From Saturnia japonica (taxonomy: Eukaryota > Arthropoda > Insecta > Lepidoptera > Saturniidae): a stretch of DNA of 64,000 nt. Position numbers and translations under genes: made by a program. Under the pieces are notes generated by a model. That model worked only from the letters and a program-made list of their open reading frames with translations, searched no databases and was not told the origin of the DNA. Below are positions 54,801 to 57,981 of this stretch, piece after piece. The DNA is taken from positions 2,976,001-3,040,000 of the forward strand of contig CM065310.1 in the NCBI GenBank assembly GCA_033032175.1, written 5' to 3'. The stretch's first letter is position 1; the number at the start of each line of letters is the position of its first letter.

Positions 54801-55976
54801 TTTACCATTACGTCAGTGAACGCGGATAAAGCAGTTTATGATCACTTCCACTTCCGACTTACTTAACAAAAATAAACATTTAAGGTTCGCTGAGAGTTGT
54901 AGCCGAATGTTAGATAGCCCATACTATTCCTCGTGAGTCTGGCTATCATATACAAAAATATTTTTTCGAATCCGACTGGTAGTTCTAGAGATTAGCTTGT
55001 TCAAACAAACAAACAAGAAAACTCTTCGACTTTATTATATTAAAGTATAGATTTTAGACATGGAAATTATACTGTTATATCCTTTGGTAGTTAAAATTTC
55101 GTTACATTTTAAGTAAATAATTTATTCGTACTTATTGAAACATAATTTAAACATACTCTTTTACTGTGGTCACAGTATCTCTCCCTATGGTCGTTTTGCA
55201 GAGTTCTTCCTTTTTGTGGCTTTTTTTAACACTTAGTAATAATTTTAGAGTCACTTGTCACAAGGTAACCTTATTAGAATTAGTATTACATTAATAATAT
55301 TCAACTGAGTATATGAATGTAGTACGATGATGTCGCGTTTTCTGATTGGTGTTTCGAATCACGTGACGGAGTTTTCCTCCAATAAATCAACATTAAAAAA
55401 AAATTTAAACGCGAGTGAAACCGCCGTGCGCAGTTTGTATTCATATGCTTGTATAGTATGATTTTTTTGATGTGAAAAATGCATTGGTGCACCTTCGCAG
55501 TATAACTGAACCGTATACCCTGGCGGCAAACGGCATGACGCTGTCTCATGCCGTTATGCCCCCTCTACGCCGCCGCTCTCGACTCCATTGCGTGTGCGGC
55601 GCATACTAGACACTCCGTTGCTTCTCTGTATGACGTGTTTACCATATTATCTATTATTTTCAAGATATATTTTTATTATTTTAGTCCATTTTTTTTTAAA
55701 TTAGAAACTTGAATACTCACTAAGGTGAATCGCAATTTTTTTTTTTCATTGTTATTTTTACAGGTTCTGATAGTAGATTTCTACCGTACGGTACTCAGGT
55801 ACGACTACGGAGCTCTGTGGCGTCACCTGACGGAGATGTGCAAAAACGAACAGATCTTGATACCGCCAACGAGCAAGAATCTTAAGCTGGAGCCAGTTGT
55901 CGGTACACCCTTCGTGCCCATCAATCTCGAGTATAAGCCGAACATTCAACAAATATTTGATTATATGATGACATAA
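24670..55976 (+). CDS. TTI1: TTI1, TELO2-interacting protein 1 (18 exons, 1116 residues)
   Basis: TTI1 is the HEAT-repeat scaffold of the TTT complex (TELO2-TTI1-TTI2). With HSP90 and R2TP this complex helps fold and stabilise PI3K-like kinases (mTOR, ATM, ATR, SMG1, TRRAP) in cytoplasm and nucleus. I joined exons 24670-24860, 26408-26550, 27141-27315, 28495-28684, 31313-31451, 32494-32662, 39632-39840, 41520-41744, 42307-42510, 44946-45116, 45236-45463, 45761-45903, 49000-49095, 49856-50183, 51495-51693, 52493-52591, 54221-54449 and 55764-55976. Every intron is GT-AG, the frame is continuous over all 17 junctions, and the sum is 3351 nt; human TTI1 has 1089 residues. Helical repeats run throughout. 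A charged, coiled-coil-like stretch (KKKEEEDALDYDD) lies in exon 14. The identification rests on length, helical-repeat character and recalled similarity. Introns range from 119 bp to about 7 kb and carry most transposons of the window. No coding exon is broken by an insertion. Confidence 0.9.
25132..25600 (-). mobile_element. Helitron-like element B, copy 1 (TTI1 intron 1)
   Basis: Reads ACTAGCTGGTACCCGCGACTT on the plus strand, so the CTAGT terminus faces left. Blocks such as CTATCTGTGTGCCAAATTT, CCGTTCAGCTGTTTT and CAGGTCATA..CCATCTATG repeat internally about three times, showing an internal tandem structure. The plus-strand copy at 52864-53171 shares the same end and blocks. Confidence 0.55.
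25668..25910 (+). repeat. Dispersed repeat family I, copy 2 (TTI1 intron 1)
   Basis: Counterpart of 9410-9690, with the shorter GTATGTATGTATGT run and the TTATTGCAGTC..TTTTGTTTCCTTTTTA end. Confidence 0.5.
26408..26550 (+). CDS. TTI1: TTI1 exon 2
   Basis: Acceptor TTCTATTTTCAG, donor ATGA|GTAAGTG. It encodes residues 64-111 (NKFELQRRLVEGIRFVLEKI near the start) and passes one base to the next exon. The upstream in-frame ORF from 26268 is intron read-through. Confidence 0.88.
26640..26895. repeat. Old dispersed repeat in TTI1 intron 2, related to family H
   Basis: GCTGGAACACACCTAGAGGTGC near 26860 resembles the GGAACACACCTATAGGTGTT of 53608-53628. The 85-codon frame at 26577-26834 crosses the repeat and is not supported as coding. 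Confidence 0.35.
27141..27315 (+). CDS. TTI1: TTI1 exon 3
   Basis: The acceptor TTGAATCCAG at 27131-27140 is the only nearby AG that keeps the frame; the AG at 27146 would bring a stop. The donor is TTAAG|GTATCA. It encodes residues 112-169 (PEELKLSVMRCQTVLLLNAD). Confidence 0.88.
27401..27731 (+). mobile_element. Helitron-like element A, copy 4 (TTI1 intron 3)
   Basis: Starts CTATACAATTAATAAAATTG, ends GGGGGTATAGCTAGT, with an internal deletion relative to copies 1 and 6. It lies tail to tail with copy 5. Confidence 0.6.
27863..28379 (-). mobile_element. Helitron-like element A, copy 5 (TTI1 intron 3)
   Basis: Starts ACTAGCTGTGGCCGTGGCTT and ends CAATTTTATTAATTGTATA, that is, both expected termini in reverse orientation. 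With copy 4 it fills most of intron 3. Confidence 0.6.
28495..28684 (+). CDS. TTI1: TTI1 exon 4
   Basis: Acceptor GATGAATACCAG|GTT, donor AGTG|GTAAGT. It encodes residues 170-233 (LAAIQCVTAH, VVDMLSSILPGVLAGLQD). An AG at 28469-28470 would also keep the frame and add eight residues; I prefer 28495 because it gives the natural L-R-L-A-A helix start and has the better pyrimidine tract. Confidence 0.85.
29270..29691. mobile_element. MITE with GGGGCGTTCAAGTATTA inverted ends, copy 1 (TTI1 intron 4)
   Basis: The left end GGGGCGTTCAAGTATTA.TGTAACGCAATTT is answered by the reverse complement of the right end at about 29657-29691, which carries a few extra bases (GGTACATAACGCAATTTT). No coding capacity. 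The internal part GGCCTATAAAAGCTCTCATG recurs in reverse at 52109-52437. Confidence 0.7.
30485..30815 (-). repeat. tRNA-derived SINE (family S3), TTI1 intron 4
   Basis: On the minus strand the head reads GTGGTTGGGTAGTTAAGACC with a B box CAAGTTCGAACCCC (about 30748-30761 complement); the tail contains the complement of CCAACTGCTGGACAAAGGCC, a sequence I recall as frequent in Lepidoptera. The 61-codon plus-strand frame is not a gene. Confidence 0.6.
31125..31205 (+). repeat. SINE fragment (family S1), TTI1 intron 4
   Basis: GAGCTTTCGGTGAAGGAAAA, ATCGTGATGAAACCACAGCA and TGGTGGAAGG match the middle of the SINE at 51050-51130. Confidence 0.5.
31313..31451 (+). CDS. TTI1: TTI1 exon 5
   Basis: Acceptor ATTGTTTCAG. 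Encodes residues 234-279 (AAIDAIHRILCITMNDKFLT). Two donors lie seven bases apart: GAT|GTAAGC (31445) and AGCA|GTAAGG (31452). With the strong exon 6 acceptor at 32493 only the second keeps the frame. The first is compatible only with an AG at 32498. Confidence 0.8.
31578..31760 (+). repeat. Dispersed repeat family C, copy 2 (TTI1 intron 5)
   Basis: Second copy of 351-545; begins CTATATATTAATATGTGGAA and keeps the block order. Confidence 0.5.
32494..32662 (+). CDS. TTI1: TTI1 exon 6
   Basis: Acceptor TTATGTTTCCAG, donor AATTT|GTAAGTA. It encodes residues 280-335 (DLLKRSPEWYAMAGNKLILV). The following intron 6 (32663-39631, 6969 bp) holds the BEL/Pao insertion. Confidence 0.87.
33164..33672 (+). 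mobile_element. Helitron-like element A, copy 6 (TTI1 intron 6)
   Basis: The best-preserved copy: TATACAATCAATAAAATTGA to CCACGTGAGCTAGT, only slightly shortened at the 3' end. The BEL/Pao element lies 22 bp to its right. Confidence 0.6.
33694..33918 (-). repeat. 3' LTR of the BEL/Pao element
   Basis: 225 bp, reading TGTTGTGGTCGG...GACCGCAACA on the plus strand. Apparently identical to the copy at 39256-39480. Target duplication CAAAT is directly to its left. Confidence 0.93.
34082..39253 (-). CDS. BEL/Pao gag-pol polyprotein, intact, 1723 residues
   Basis: One open frame starting two bases inside the 5' LTR border. Domains in order: gag with DUF1759-type region (about 130-330); three Cys/His knuckles at 351-364, 386-398 and 404-416; aspartic protease with DSG at 515-517; reverse transcriptase (about 780-1000) with the first catalytic Asp in TADIKKAF (838) and YVDN at 917-920, where YVDD is the usual form; RNase H region (D1079, E1125, D1154, D1199); His/Cys zinc-binding motif (H1374, H1379, C1409, C1412); integrase core with D1444, D1503 and E1549 (IDLAGPFF, SDNGTNF, WWGGWWERL); a C-terminal DUF5641-type domain to 1723. 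It makes the particle and enzymes for the element's own copying. No stop or frameshift. YVDN may be a natural variant of its lineage or may lower activity; I cannot decide without homologues. No env. Confidence 0.93.
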   Translation of the reverse strand: MATVTNLKKKRTVSRRLFSLCYNVCLEKLEKEEIHEVRAILITLDDRAQQMFDIEEKFQNAVYNLDLSEEDTLKEFDLDNFFQRQNDYIFLKARCEELLRTESVGVSEFENANLPTHSKSSDKPQSTRRKFQLPTLELKQFDGNITNWLGFWGQFKKIDSDDSIDDDDKFQYLIKATEPGSSARELVESFPPSGPNYHKALEQMKARFAKDELLIQCYVRKLLDIVLSQDNCSDFSDLRTLYDKLNTQLRALETLGVTSEKYAAMLYPLVESAIPESTLRFWQRTPQKPDTNQLQQLLEFLKLEVDCEERVQIAKNSFIQTKREKLPTASCIVAFDNKKKSDFSGKNEKLCVWCDKTSHFSSECVTSKEMSLEERRNYLKSKKACLICLKIGHFANNCSRYPKCLYCTKRHYFIMCPEFKFFFTDNQPSTSNTANIKKKKMSNINTANMVDDDTSNASKKSNVNMSKGDYEKENNDLVKDDGIYLCHKNSTTLLQTILVNLVYNGKVVKVRAFFDSGAQRSYVSKRTIKELGLNAIRREYMTHCLFGGVNTSIQNYNVYNLNIQNIEGSFEFILSALDKDRLCGYLPRLNDPEISRRLIRQKIFLNDNDSDCTEVGLLIGADYSGLLFTGEVIQVTDTLTAIRTKLGWVIQGVTTAANSLNQISNINCLAQLWELEAIGIKDPAQKKQTEVMEREILKFFKSTVIINEEGRYEVNLPWREDVNILNNRTLALKRLHATTKRLVSTGNYKEYEKSLQEWLNNCIIEQVKGDEVGHFLAHHPIIKESSLTTRVRPVFDASAKDENGRSLNSCLESGINLLEMIPKHLFDFRMREFGVTADIKKAFLQISLAEEDRKYLQFLWWADEDRREIITYRHCRVVFGVTCSPFLLNATIRHHLESEYIPLRLKATAQKLKQSFYVDNCLTSCSSIESLQEFINNSKELMLLSKMDLRGWVSGPSDEETILSTLGLLWNTKTDNLKINTKPLKYNGERITTRLMLSLAHKVFDPIGFTSPVSLKVKLLLKQVHQRKVGWDEEVPTDIAKAFLKWVLKLDSLEDVAIPRRITLNNIDDSKLSIHIFCDASKDAYAAAVFIRSESEGIVSVQLIAAKSRVSPSKDNKVISIPRLELLAAVIGVRLYVQFKNVFFFIHDCWFWTDSNVVLTWIQNTGSLDVFIRNRVKEIHSSTNIKDWNHLPGNLNPADLPSRGCEADVLKESLWWNGPEWLKLDPKEWPISKMNMHLNKESTEANQQNMVYSAISDNFSDRLLYFSKYTLIIRMIAWIYRFYSNCKIKKPGHLQGVLSSEEITNAENKIFKLIQMETYGKLKVYKDLCTFVDTDGLIKVKTKWFSENIPFCYRYPILLPSKHVIVERLVVHMHKELMHAGTLTVIANLRQTMWITGIRLLIKKISRRCVICRKQKGEPFSTPLVALPEDRTQAGKPFQVIGIDLAGPFFLRSGEKLWLVLYTCAVYRAIHLEVVASLSTDEFLLSFRRFVARRGRPKTVFSDNGTNFVGAINLFKKINWKEVVSQSAIQKIDWILIPPGSPWWGGWWERLIRMVKEILRRVLGKAALNLLELQTCITESEAVVNSRPLSYITDEIDVLSQPLTPAIFLQPLPCTDVSDLDNLDGKSLNVRVRYLNKLRSDLKTRFCNEYLSLLVLKGKDKLHIPRIGEVVLIMTAEKRSFWPLGVVQELYEGKDGVCRVAKVKTQHGEYTRSVRCLYPLEGI
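39239..39252 (-). other. Primer binding site (tRNA-Arg) overlapping the gag start codon
   Basis: The plus strand reads TGTCACGGTCGCCA, the 3' end of a tRNA-Arg (UCG type, from memory) including its CCA. On the element strand TGGCGACCGTGACA begins three bases after the LTR, and its TGG overlaps the ATG at 39253-39251, so the first codons of gag (MATVT) are read from the primer site. Confidence 0.8.
39256..39480 (-). repeat. 5' LTR of the BEL/Pao element
   Basis: 225 bp, apparently identical to 33694-33918; followed by the target duplication CAAAT at 39481-39485. Confidence 0.93.
39632..39840 (+). CDS. TTI1: TTI1 exon 7
   Basis: Acceptor AAAATGTCACAG, donor CATTG|GTGAGT. It encodes residues 336-405 (PLVIDVLVALTKDDYPEVAQ). 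The acceptor is only about 150 bp downstream of the BEL/Pao LTR. Confidence 0.88.
39980..40350. repeat. Repeat families G and J, copies in TTI1 intron 7
   Basis: 40000-40235 is a diverged relative of family G with an internal palindrome (ATCTTCCGCTTCAAAGATA answered by TATCTTTGAAGTTGAAGGTC), and 40283-40350 is a copy of family J ending in (GAA)n. Confidence 0.45.
40600..41073 (+). pseudogene. Jockey/CR1-type LINE fragment, reverse transcriptase C-terminus
   Basis: Frames give FVRTHLEYAAQIRNP then RIEKILKRFLRYLQF, typical of the region after the reverse-transcriptase catalytic core, followed in another frame by an 83-codon stretch with IMSKIYLRVSASSFRNPNIF and DTTVQKLKTLQN ending at 41073. 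The catalytic core is missing and the pieces are shifted relative to each other. A 5'-truncated, decayed LINE copy inside intron 7. Confidence 0.7.
41520..41744 (+). CDS. TTI1: TTI1 exon 8
   Basis: The acceptor CTAACATGAAG|AT is the only AG nearby that keeps the frame; a CTAAC branch-site-like motif lies eight bases before it. The donor is AGAG|GTCAGT. It encodes residues 406-480, including a Gly/Ser-rich loop (SGNGSGGGSGVGSDGS) between helices. Markedly GC-rich. Confidence 0.83.
41780..41940 (+). repeat. Dispersed repeat family L, copy 1 (TTI1 intron 8)
   Basis: GCCGACCTTGAA, AACTCTACTCACC, CACAACACGAGGTTATTT and CTGTAGGGTGGAG.TATTCCA occur in the same order at 44655-44790 and 53300-53475. 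Three copies within TTI1 introns; class unknown. Confidence 0.5.
42307..42510 (+). CDS. TTI1: TTI1 exon 9
   Basis: Acceptor TATTTTCCTGTAG, donor AGCTG|GTAAGA. It encodes residues 481-548 (ECAELLVDRLMEMFVHQRET, NWIAA). Confidence 0.88.
42580..44176 (+). mobile_element. Tc1-like transposon with 28-bp TIRs, TTI1 intron 9
   Basis: TIRs at 42580-42607 and 44149-44176 match over 28 bp with one mismatch (CATCAAAAAAGTCTAAGCAA shared). TA flanks both sides (42578-42579, 44177-44178). The 1597-bp length and one transposase gene fit a complete Tc1 element, in the sense orientation of TTI1. Confidence 0.92.
42867..43905 (+). pseudogene. Tc1-like transposase (DD34E) broken by one frameshift
   Basis: The first frame (42867-43343) carries the paired helix-turn-helix DNA-binding region: QAGSNQSQVSRHFGIHRSVI, then a GRPR-like HPGRKRSTT hook. 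The second frame (43330-43905) carries the catalytic domain: SDESRFGF (first Asp), HDNARSHTA (second Asp) and NPIEHAWD (Glu), with 34 residues between the second Asp and the Glu. The two overlap near 43333-43340 and would join at VF-SDES, which is consistent with a loss of two bases or a gain of one base there. No other stop is seen, and the total near 340 residues is normal. Apart from this break it looks intact, so the loss is recent. Cut-and-paste transposition is its normal role. Confidence 0.88.
44655..44790 (+). repeat. Dispersed repeat family L, copy 2 (TTI1 intron 9)
   Basis: GGCCGACCTTGAACCCAAAG and AGGTTATTTGACTGCGATCT match the copies at 41780 and 53300. Confidence 0.5.
44946..45116 (+). 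CDS. TTI1: TTI1 exon 10
   Basis: Acceptor TACATTTTCAG, donor ACCAG|GTTAAT. It encodes residues 549-605 (PLSLVHRLINTYIEEDLWYL). Intron 10 after it is only 119 bp. Confidence 0.88.
45236..45463 (+). CDS. TTI1: TTI1 exon 11
   Basis: Acceptor TTTCATTTGTAG, donor GGTCG|GTAAGT. It encodes residues 606-681 (AEAQKNMLLSCLLTEGLGMM, RLMEGYQPYLMKTL). Confidence 0.9.
45541..45735 (-). mobile_element. Helitron-like element A, copy 7 (fragment, TTI1 intron 11)
   Basis: Reverse-oriented 5' part of element A, with CCAGTGAAAG and TTACAAACAGACACTTCAATT. It ends 25 bp before exon 12. Confidence 0.55.
45761..45903 (+). CDS. TTI1: TTI1 exon 12
   Basis: Acceptor TCTGTGTAACAG, donor AAAAG|GTACGT. It encodes residues 682-729 (YEMLHLAGIKAINDIATACG). 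This helical segment is among the best conserved parts of TTI1 by my recollection. Confidence 0.9.
45946..46170 (-). repeat. tRNA-derived SINE (family S2), TTI1 intron 12
   Basis: The minus strand has GCCTAGCGGTCCTAAGCG (A-box region) and TGGGTTCGATTACCAG (B box); the tail matches 3019-3303 in reverse. The 91-codon minus-strand frame through it is not a gene. Confidence 0.65.
46181..47313 (+). mobile_element. Decayed mariner element, TTI1 intron 12
   Basis: Imperfect TIRs start AGGTCAGGGAAAA at 46181 and end TTTTCCCTGACCT at 47313. The transposase is dead: a start at 46334 runs into a stop after 11 codons, then WFKRF-like and EEWITYDKNVRKSSWSKVGQ, KGVVFHHDNARPQTSLATQQ (second catalytic Asp) and HPPYSPDLAP (third) follow in shifting frames. 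A six-base block (TTGCAC) is doubled just after PDLAP. The element is about 1.1 kb, shortened by a deletion in the N-terminal region. The family is of the irritans/cecropia type by recollection. Confidence 0.85.
47345..47797 (+). mobile_element. Helitron-like element A, copy 8 (diverged, TTI1 intron 12)
   Basis: Keeps AGTAAACCATAAGAGATAAT, TCTTCTAAGGATCACCCACA and the GTGCACAGCTAGT end. It carries a short internal duplication (CTACATAATTGTA.CGTAAAAAAGT twice, about 47629-47674). Confidence 0.5.
47971..48362 (+). mobile_element. Candidate solo LTR (392 bp), TTI1 intron 12
   Basis: Starts TGTTACGACC and ends GAGTGTAACA, the TG...CA form with short inverted ends (TGTTAC/GTAACA). Inside are a TATA box TATATAA (48202-48208), an arthropod initiator-like CCAGTT about 25 bases later, and AATAAA at 48309-48314, in the order of a U3-R-U5 LTR. 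The flanks ATAT and ATGT are only a partial match for a target duplication. No internal retroelement sequence is next to it, so I read it as a solo LTR, probably of a Gypsy-type element. Confidence 0.6.
49000..49095 (+). CDS. TTI1: TTI1 exon 13
   Basis: Acceptor TGTCGACGCAG, donor AAGAT|GTGAGT. It encodes residues 730-761 (ALQILSVVMEYSDTSLLDCL). Both neighbours join in phase 0 and the exon length is a multiple of three, so skipping would keep the frame. Confidence 0.88.
49400..49525 (+). repeat. Dispersed repeat family F, copy 3 (TTI1 intron 13)
   Basis: GTGCATTAAGTGAAGTGGGT, ATAAATATAAAGC and TCACAAAAACTCCCTAGA match 22436-22640. Confidence 0.5.
49856..50183 (+). CDS. TTI1: TTI1 exon 14
   Basis: Acceptor GTTTTTGTCCCAG, donor TACAG|GTGAGT. 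It encodes residues 762-870: an amphipathic helical part (NLNAYLQVFLTFVICIRKWF), then a Lys/Glu-rich, probably disordered or coiled segment (EFVKNKQEAEKLLNRAQLER, DMKKKEEEDALDYDD). The largest coding exon. Confidence 0.9.
50228..50468. mobile_element. MITE with GCCAAACTTTATGG inverted ends (TTI1 intron 14)
   Basis: CTCGCGCCAAACTTTATGG at 50228-50246 pairs with the complement of CCATAAAGTTTGGCGTGAG at 50450-50468, with one mismatch; further inside GTTCA/TGAAC match. About 241 bp, no coding capacity. It starts 45 bp after exon 14. Confidence 0.7.
51050..51440 (+). repeat. SINE (family S1) with internal 55-bp tandem array (TTI1 intron 14)
   Basis: From GAGCTTTCGGTGAAGGGAAA to AACATCAGATGAGATTGTGA the sequence follows the SINE seen at 1065-1265 and 31125-31205. 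Within it, a 55-bp unit is repeated four times (51192-51246, 51247-51301, 51302-51356, 51357-51411), whereas the copy at 1065-1265 has a single unit. Confidence 0.75.
51495..51693 (+). CDS. TTI1: TTI1 exon 15
   Basis: Acceptor TTATTTGGCGACAG, donor CCAA|GTAAGT. It encodes residues 871-936 (HVIVTSIILKRCLHFVTSQC, ELLPIVHLMWAPFV). The array 51192-51411 ends 83 bp before it. Confidence 0.9.
52109..52437. mobile_element. MITE of the 29270 family, copy 2, truncated (TTI1 intron 15)
   Basis: One end GGGGACGTTCAAGTATTACG is present. The body (GTCAGCATGAGAGCTTTTAT, TCGAGGGATTCCC, AACGAAAAGGGTT) matches 29270-29691 in reverse. The block from GGGATTCCC to AACGAAAAGGGTT occurs twice. The other end is lost. 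Confidence 0.6.
52493..52591 (+). CDS. TTI1: TTI1 exon 16
   Basis: Acceptor TTTCTGGTGTACAG, donor CTAAG|GTTAGT. It encodes residues 937-969 (MRRGFDLLVVMSSLAKDFIR). Length is a multiple of three and both junctions are phase 2, so it could be skipped in frame. Confidence 0.88.
52716..53264. mobile_element. hAT-type MITE interrupted by a Helitron-like copy (TTI1 intron 16)
   Basis: Left end CAGTGGTTGGCAAAC (52716), right end GCCGACCACTG (to 53264): inverted repeats in the hAT style. GAGCCA-type subterminal motifs occur on both sides. The 8-bp flanks CCATAGGG and CAATAGTT are partly alike, as an old target duplication would be. The middle (about 52864-53171) is a separate insertion. Confidence 0.7.
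52864..53171 (+). mobile_element. Helitron-like element B, copy 2, nested in the hAT MITE
   Basis: Shares CAATCACGCAAAAACAGCTG, CCAGTGTTATCCTACAAATA and the CGAAGTCGCGGGTACCAGCTAGT-type end with 25132-25600. The 5' boundary is uncertain. Confidence 0.55.
53300..53475 (+). repeat. Dispersed repeat family L, copy 3 (TTI1 intron 16)
   Basis: GTGCCGACCTTGAACCC, AACACAACACAAGGTTATTT and TCTGTAGGGTGGAGGTATTC match 41780-41940 and 44655-44790. Confidence 0.5.
53530..53780 (+). repeat. Dispersed repeat family H, copy 2 (TTI1 intron 16)
   Basis: Matches 8848-8995 and ends near TCATACATGCTACCACTGAG. The 84-codon frame here is repeat-derived. 53781-54220 shows nothing else. Confidence 0.45.
54221..54449 (+). 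CDS. TTI1: TTI1 exon 17
   Basis: Acceptor GAACTTGTTATAG, donor TGCAG|GTCTGT. It encodes residues 970-1046 (ELLPHIYAFLRNAAAESYLK, YKLQEAALTALPRIVLDLEL). Strongly GC-rich compared with its introns. Confidence 0.9.
54880..55050 (+). repeat. Dispersed repeat family D, copy 2 (TTI1 intron 17)
   Basis: AATCCGACTGGTAGTTCTAG then GTTCAAACAAACAAACAA, related to 2796-2945. The GC-rich part of the same intron at 55300-55640 is unassigned and holds a 9-bp perfect hairpin (ACGGCATGA/TCATGCCGT, 55530-55554). Confidence 0.4.
55764..55976 (+). CDS. TTI1: TTI1 exon 18, with stop codon
   Basis: Acceptor TTATTTTTACAG. It encodes residues 1047-1116 and the stop TAA at 55974-55976. The end (YDYGALWRHLTEMCKNEQIL, NIQQIFDYMMT) looks like the usual C-terminus of TTI1. 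No convincing AATAAA lies close downstream. Confidence 0.9.
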   Translation, partial: VLIVDFYRTVLRYDYGALWRHLTEMCKNEQILIPPTSKNLKLEPVVGTPFVPINLEYKPNIQQIFDYMMT

Positions 55977-56138
55977 ATATTAATATTTATATTTATTTGT
56001 GACCAAGGTAAAATATATCGACATATTCAACCCTTAAGGCTGCCTGCCCATTGTACTGGAGTTGTGCGAATCTCGACCAAAACAATTCCATCACTAGATT
56101 TTTATGCAATTCTATTGGTCGAAATTTGACAGGCAGTC

Positions 56139-56264
56139 TTAGGCCGATTTACACGTCTCCAGCGCTTGCCTGGCATACGGGTCCGACTCGGCCATGAGCA
56201 TTTCTTGTGATCTCCACACGTTCGTATCATTAAAATGAAGTCTGTACACGTACCAGAAAAAGAA
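56139..56264 (-). CDS. Candidate terminal exon of an unidentified gene
   Basis: On the minus strand, a plausible acceptor (TTCTCTTTACACAG, complement of 56265-56278) opens a 41-codon frame ending in TAA at 56139. It is rich in G and C at third positions and reads FFFWYVYRLHFNDTNVWRSQ..., then an acidic, helical tail ending ETCKSA. I do not recognise the protein. The frame stays open about 40 bases further upstream, so the acceptor is uncertain. If real, the gene lies to the right on the minus strand, tail to tail with TTI1, but no partner exon was identified with confidence. Confidence 0.3.
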   Translation of the reverse strand, partial: FFFWYVYRLHFNDTNVWRSQEMLMAESDPYARQALETCKSA

Positions 56265-57800
56265 CTGTGTAAAGAGAATTTCTGCGCAATTACTAGAGGG
56301 GCCGTGGTTTCATTATTACCAGTAAATCCTCCCTATCTATAGCCACCCATTCCTTTCTTTTTATCTACGGCAAGTCGACGGTCGCCGCTGACACATCGAC
56401 TTGCATTAATTTAATTGGAAAAGCACAGGCTGATCTGACAGACTTTCCAACAAACGCGTGGTGGTCGCGACCCAGTCGGGCTATACAGTACTTTCACCCT
56501 GCTACCGCTATTTCCACGTTCGTGCACAGGATGCACCACGTGCAGGTGAGGGTTGGCTCGGGCGTCTCAGTTCTAAAGGCGCATTTCTTTATGTAATTTC
56601 GATTGTATAGCAAACATTCCTATTCCTTAGAAAATTATTCAAACTGTAGTGTCCGTCTTCGTTAAGTGTTATTTTACAAACGTGTACACCATAGGAAGCT
56701 CGGCAGCGACTATCGACTAGTACGGAAAAGTGTATATACTGAGCCAGTACCATGTCAGCGCTTGCATGCTAACGAGAATAGCGCCAGCGACTGGATATGT
56801 ATAGATCAGGTGTACATATGGTCGATAAGTGTTTTGTAAATAAACATTATCAAAGTTATATGATTTTTTAAGTTCTTTTAATTTTACTGATATTATTTCT
56901 ACATAATAAAAAAAAATCAAATAGTAAAACAAATTTACATTATCGTTGATAGCTAGTTTCATCATGTTGTTTGCCAGCAGGATTCAAATTTAAATTATTT
57001 TTGTTTTGTTATGTCATTAAATGTTTTATTTTTTAATGTATATTACATTTATTTTTCAACCGACTTCAAGAAAAGGAGGAGGTATTGATGTAAAAATATA
57101 TCACTATTCATTTAATGTTTATTAATATCGAAACATTAAACACGGAAAATATTTATGAAAATTGTCGACGGTTGATGCTAGTCTGAATGATATTAAATGC
57201 AATTAAATTTTTCGTATATTTTGAGCGCATGTTTCTTTCCCTAGTTTCTGCTATATCTCGTAGTGTTGTAAGGAAGTTCGAATATCCCAATATATTATCT
57301 ATACTATAATAACAAGAATCGAGTATCGATGTTGTCTCGTTATTTCAAAGTTAAATCGAATTTATGTTTTGTACTGATCGAAAAGAAGATGTGCTTATGT
57401 TACAAGAATATTTGTTTTCTCATCGCTAAGTTATTTTCGTTTCGATAATTCTCGAGTCTATTATGGTATATAAAAACGTAATAGATTCCTTAAATAGTAT
57501 TTATGTAAATGTAAAATCTCGATGTACGATTTTAATTGGGGTGTATTTGAGCACAAAATTATAGGGATGGAGGGAATAGGGACTTTGATTGAATTTAAAC
57601 ACTAAACCCTTAAATGAATGATGTTAGTCATATCTATTAAAAAATGTGTAGTAATAAGTTAAGAAAATATCTTGTACTTTGAAATAATATTTGTCCAAAG
57701 AAAACCTCATTTAAAGGTTTTTTATAAGGTAATAATGATTATGGGATAAAAACAGGGTGGAAATTTTATCAATAAAGATGATGCATGACAATCTAAAAAG
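56265..57800. other. Non-coding stretch, no gene recognised
   Basis: Unexplained GC-richer patch at 56380-56580 (short frames on both strands, no support). A CAACCGACTTCAAGAAAAGG repeat end at 57058 starts a short dispersed repeat. The rest is AT-rich. Confidence 0.4.
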
Positions 57801-57805
57801 ATCAG

Positions 57806-57981
57806 TAGGCTTAGCCAAGTTGCCTTTCTACAATTATTCACGTTAAAAATGGAAAAGAAAAAAAAATGTATGGAATTGACATATTTAATCACGTGATTTG
57901 ATGTTGATTAATATGTTAATTTCATGATTTTTTTCGTTTTCGTTAGCGACGAAGATTGTAGAATGGCAACTTTGCTAGGCC
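57806..57981. mobile_element. Palindromic MITE family M, copy 1
   Basis: The left end GGCTTAGCCAAGTTGCC..TCTACAAT pairs with the complement of the right end ATTGTAGAATGGCAACTTTG-CTAGGCC. The middle carries the perfect palindrome AATCACGTGATT (57887-57898). The second copy is at 63170-63295. Confidence 0.7.
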
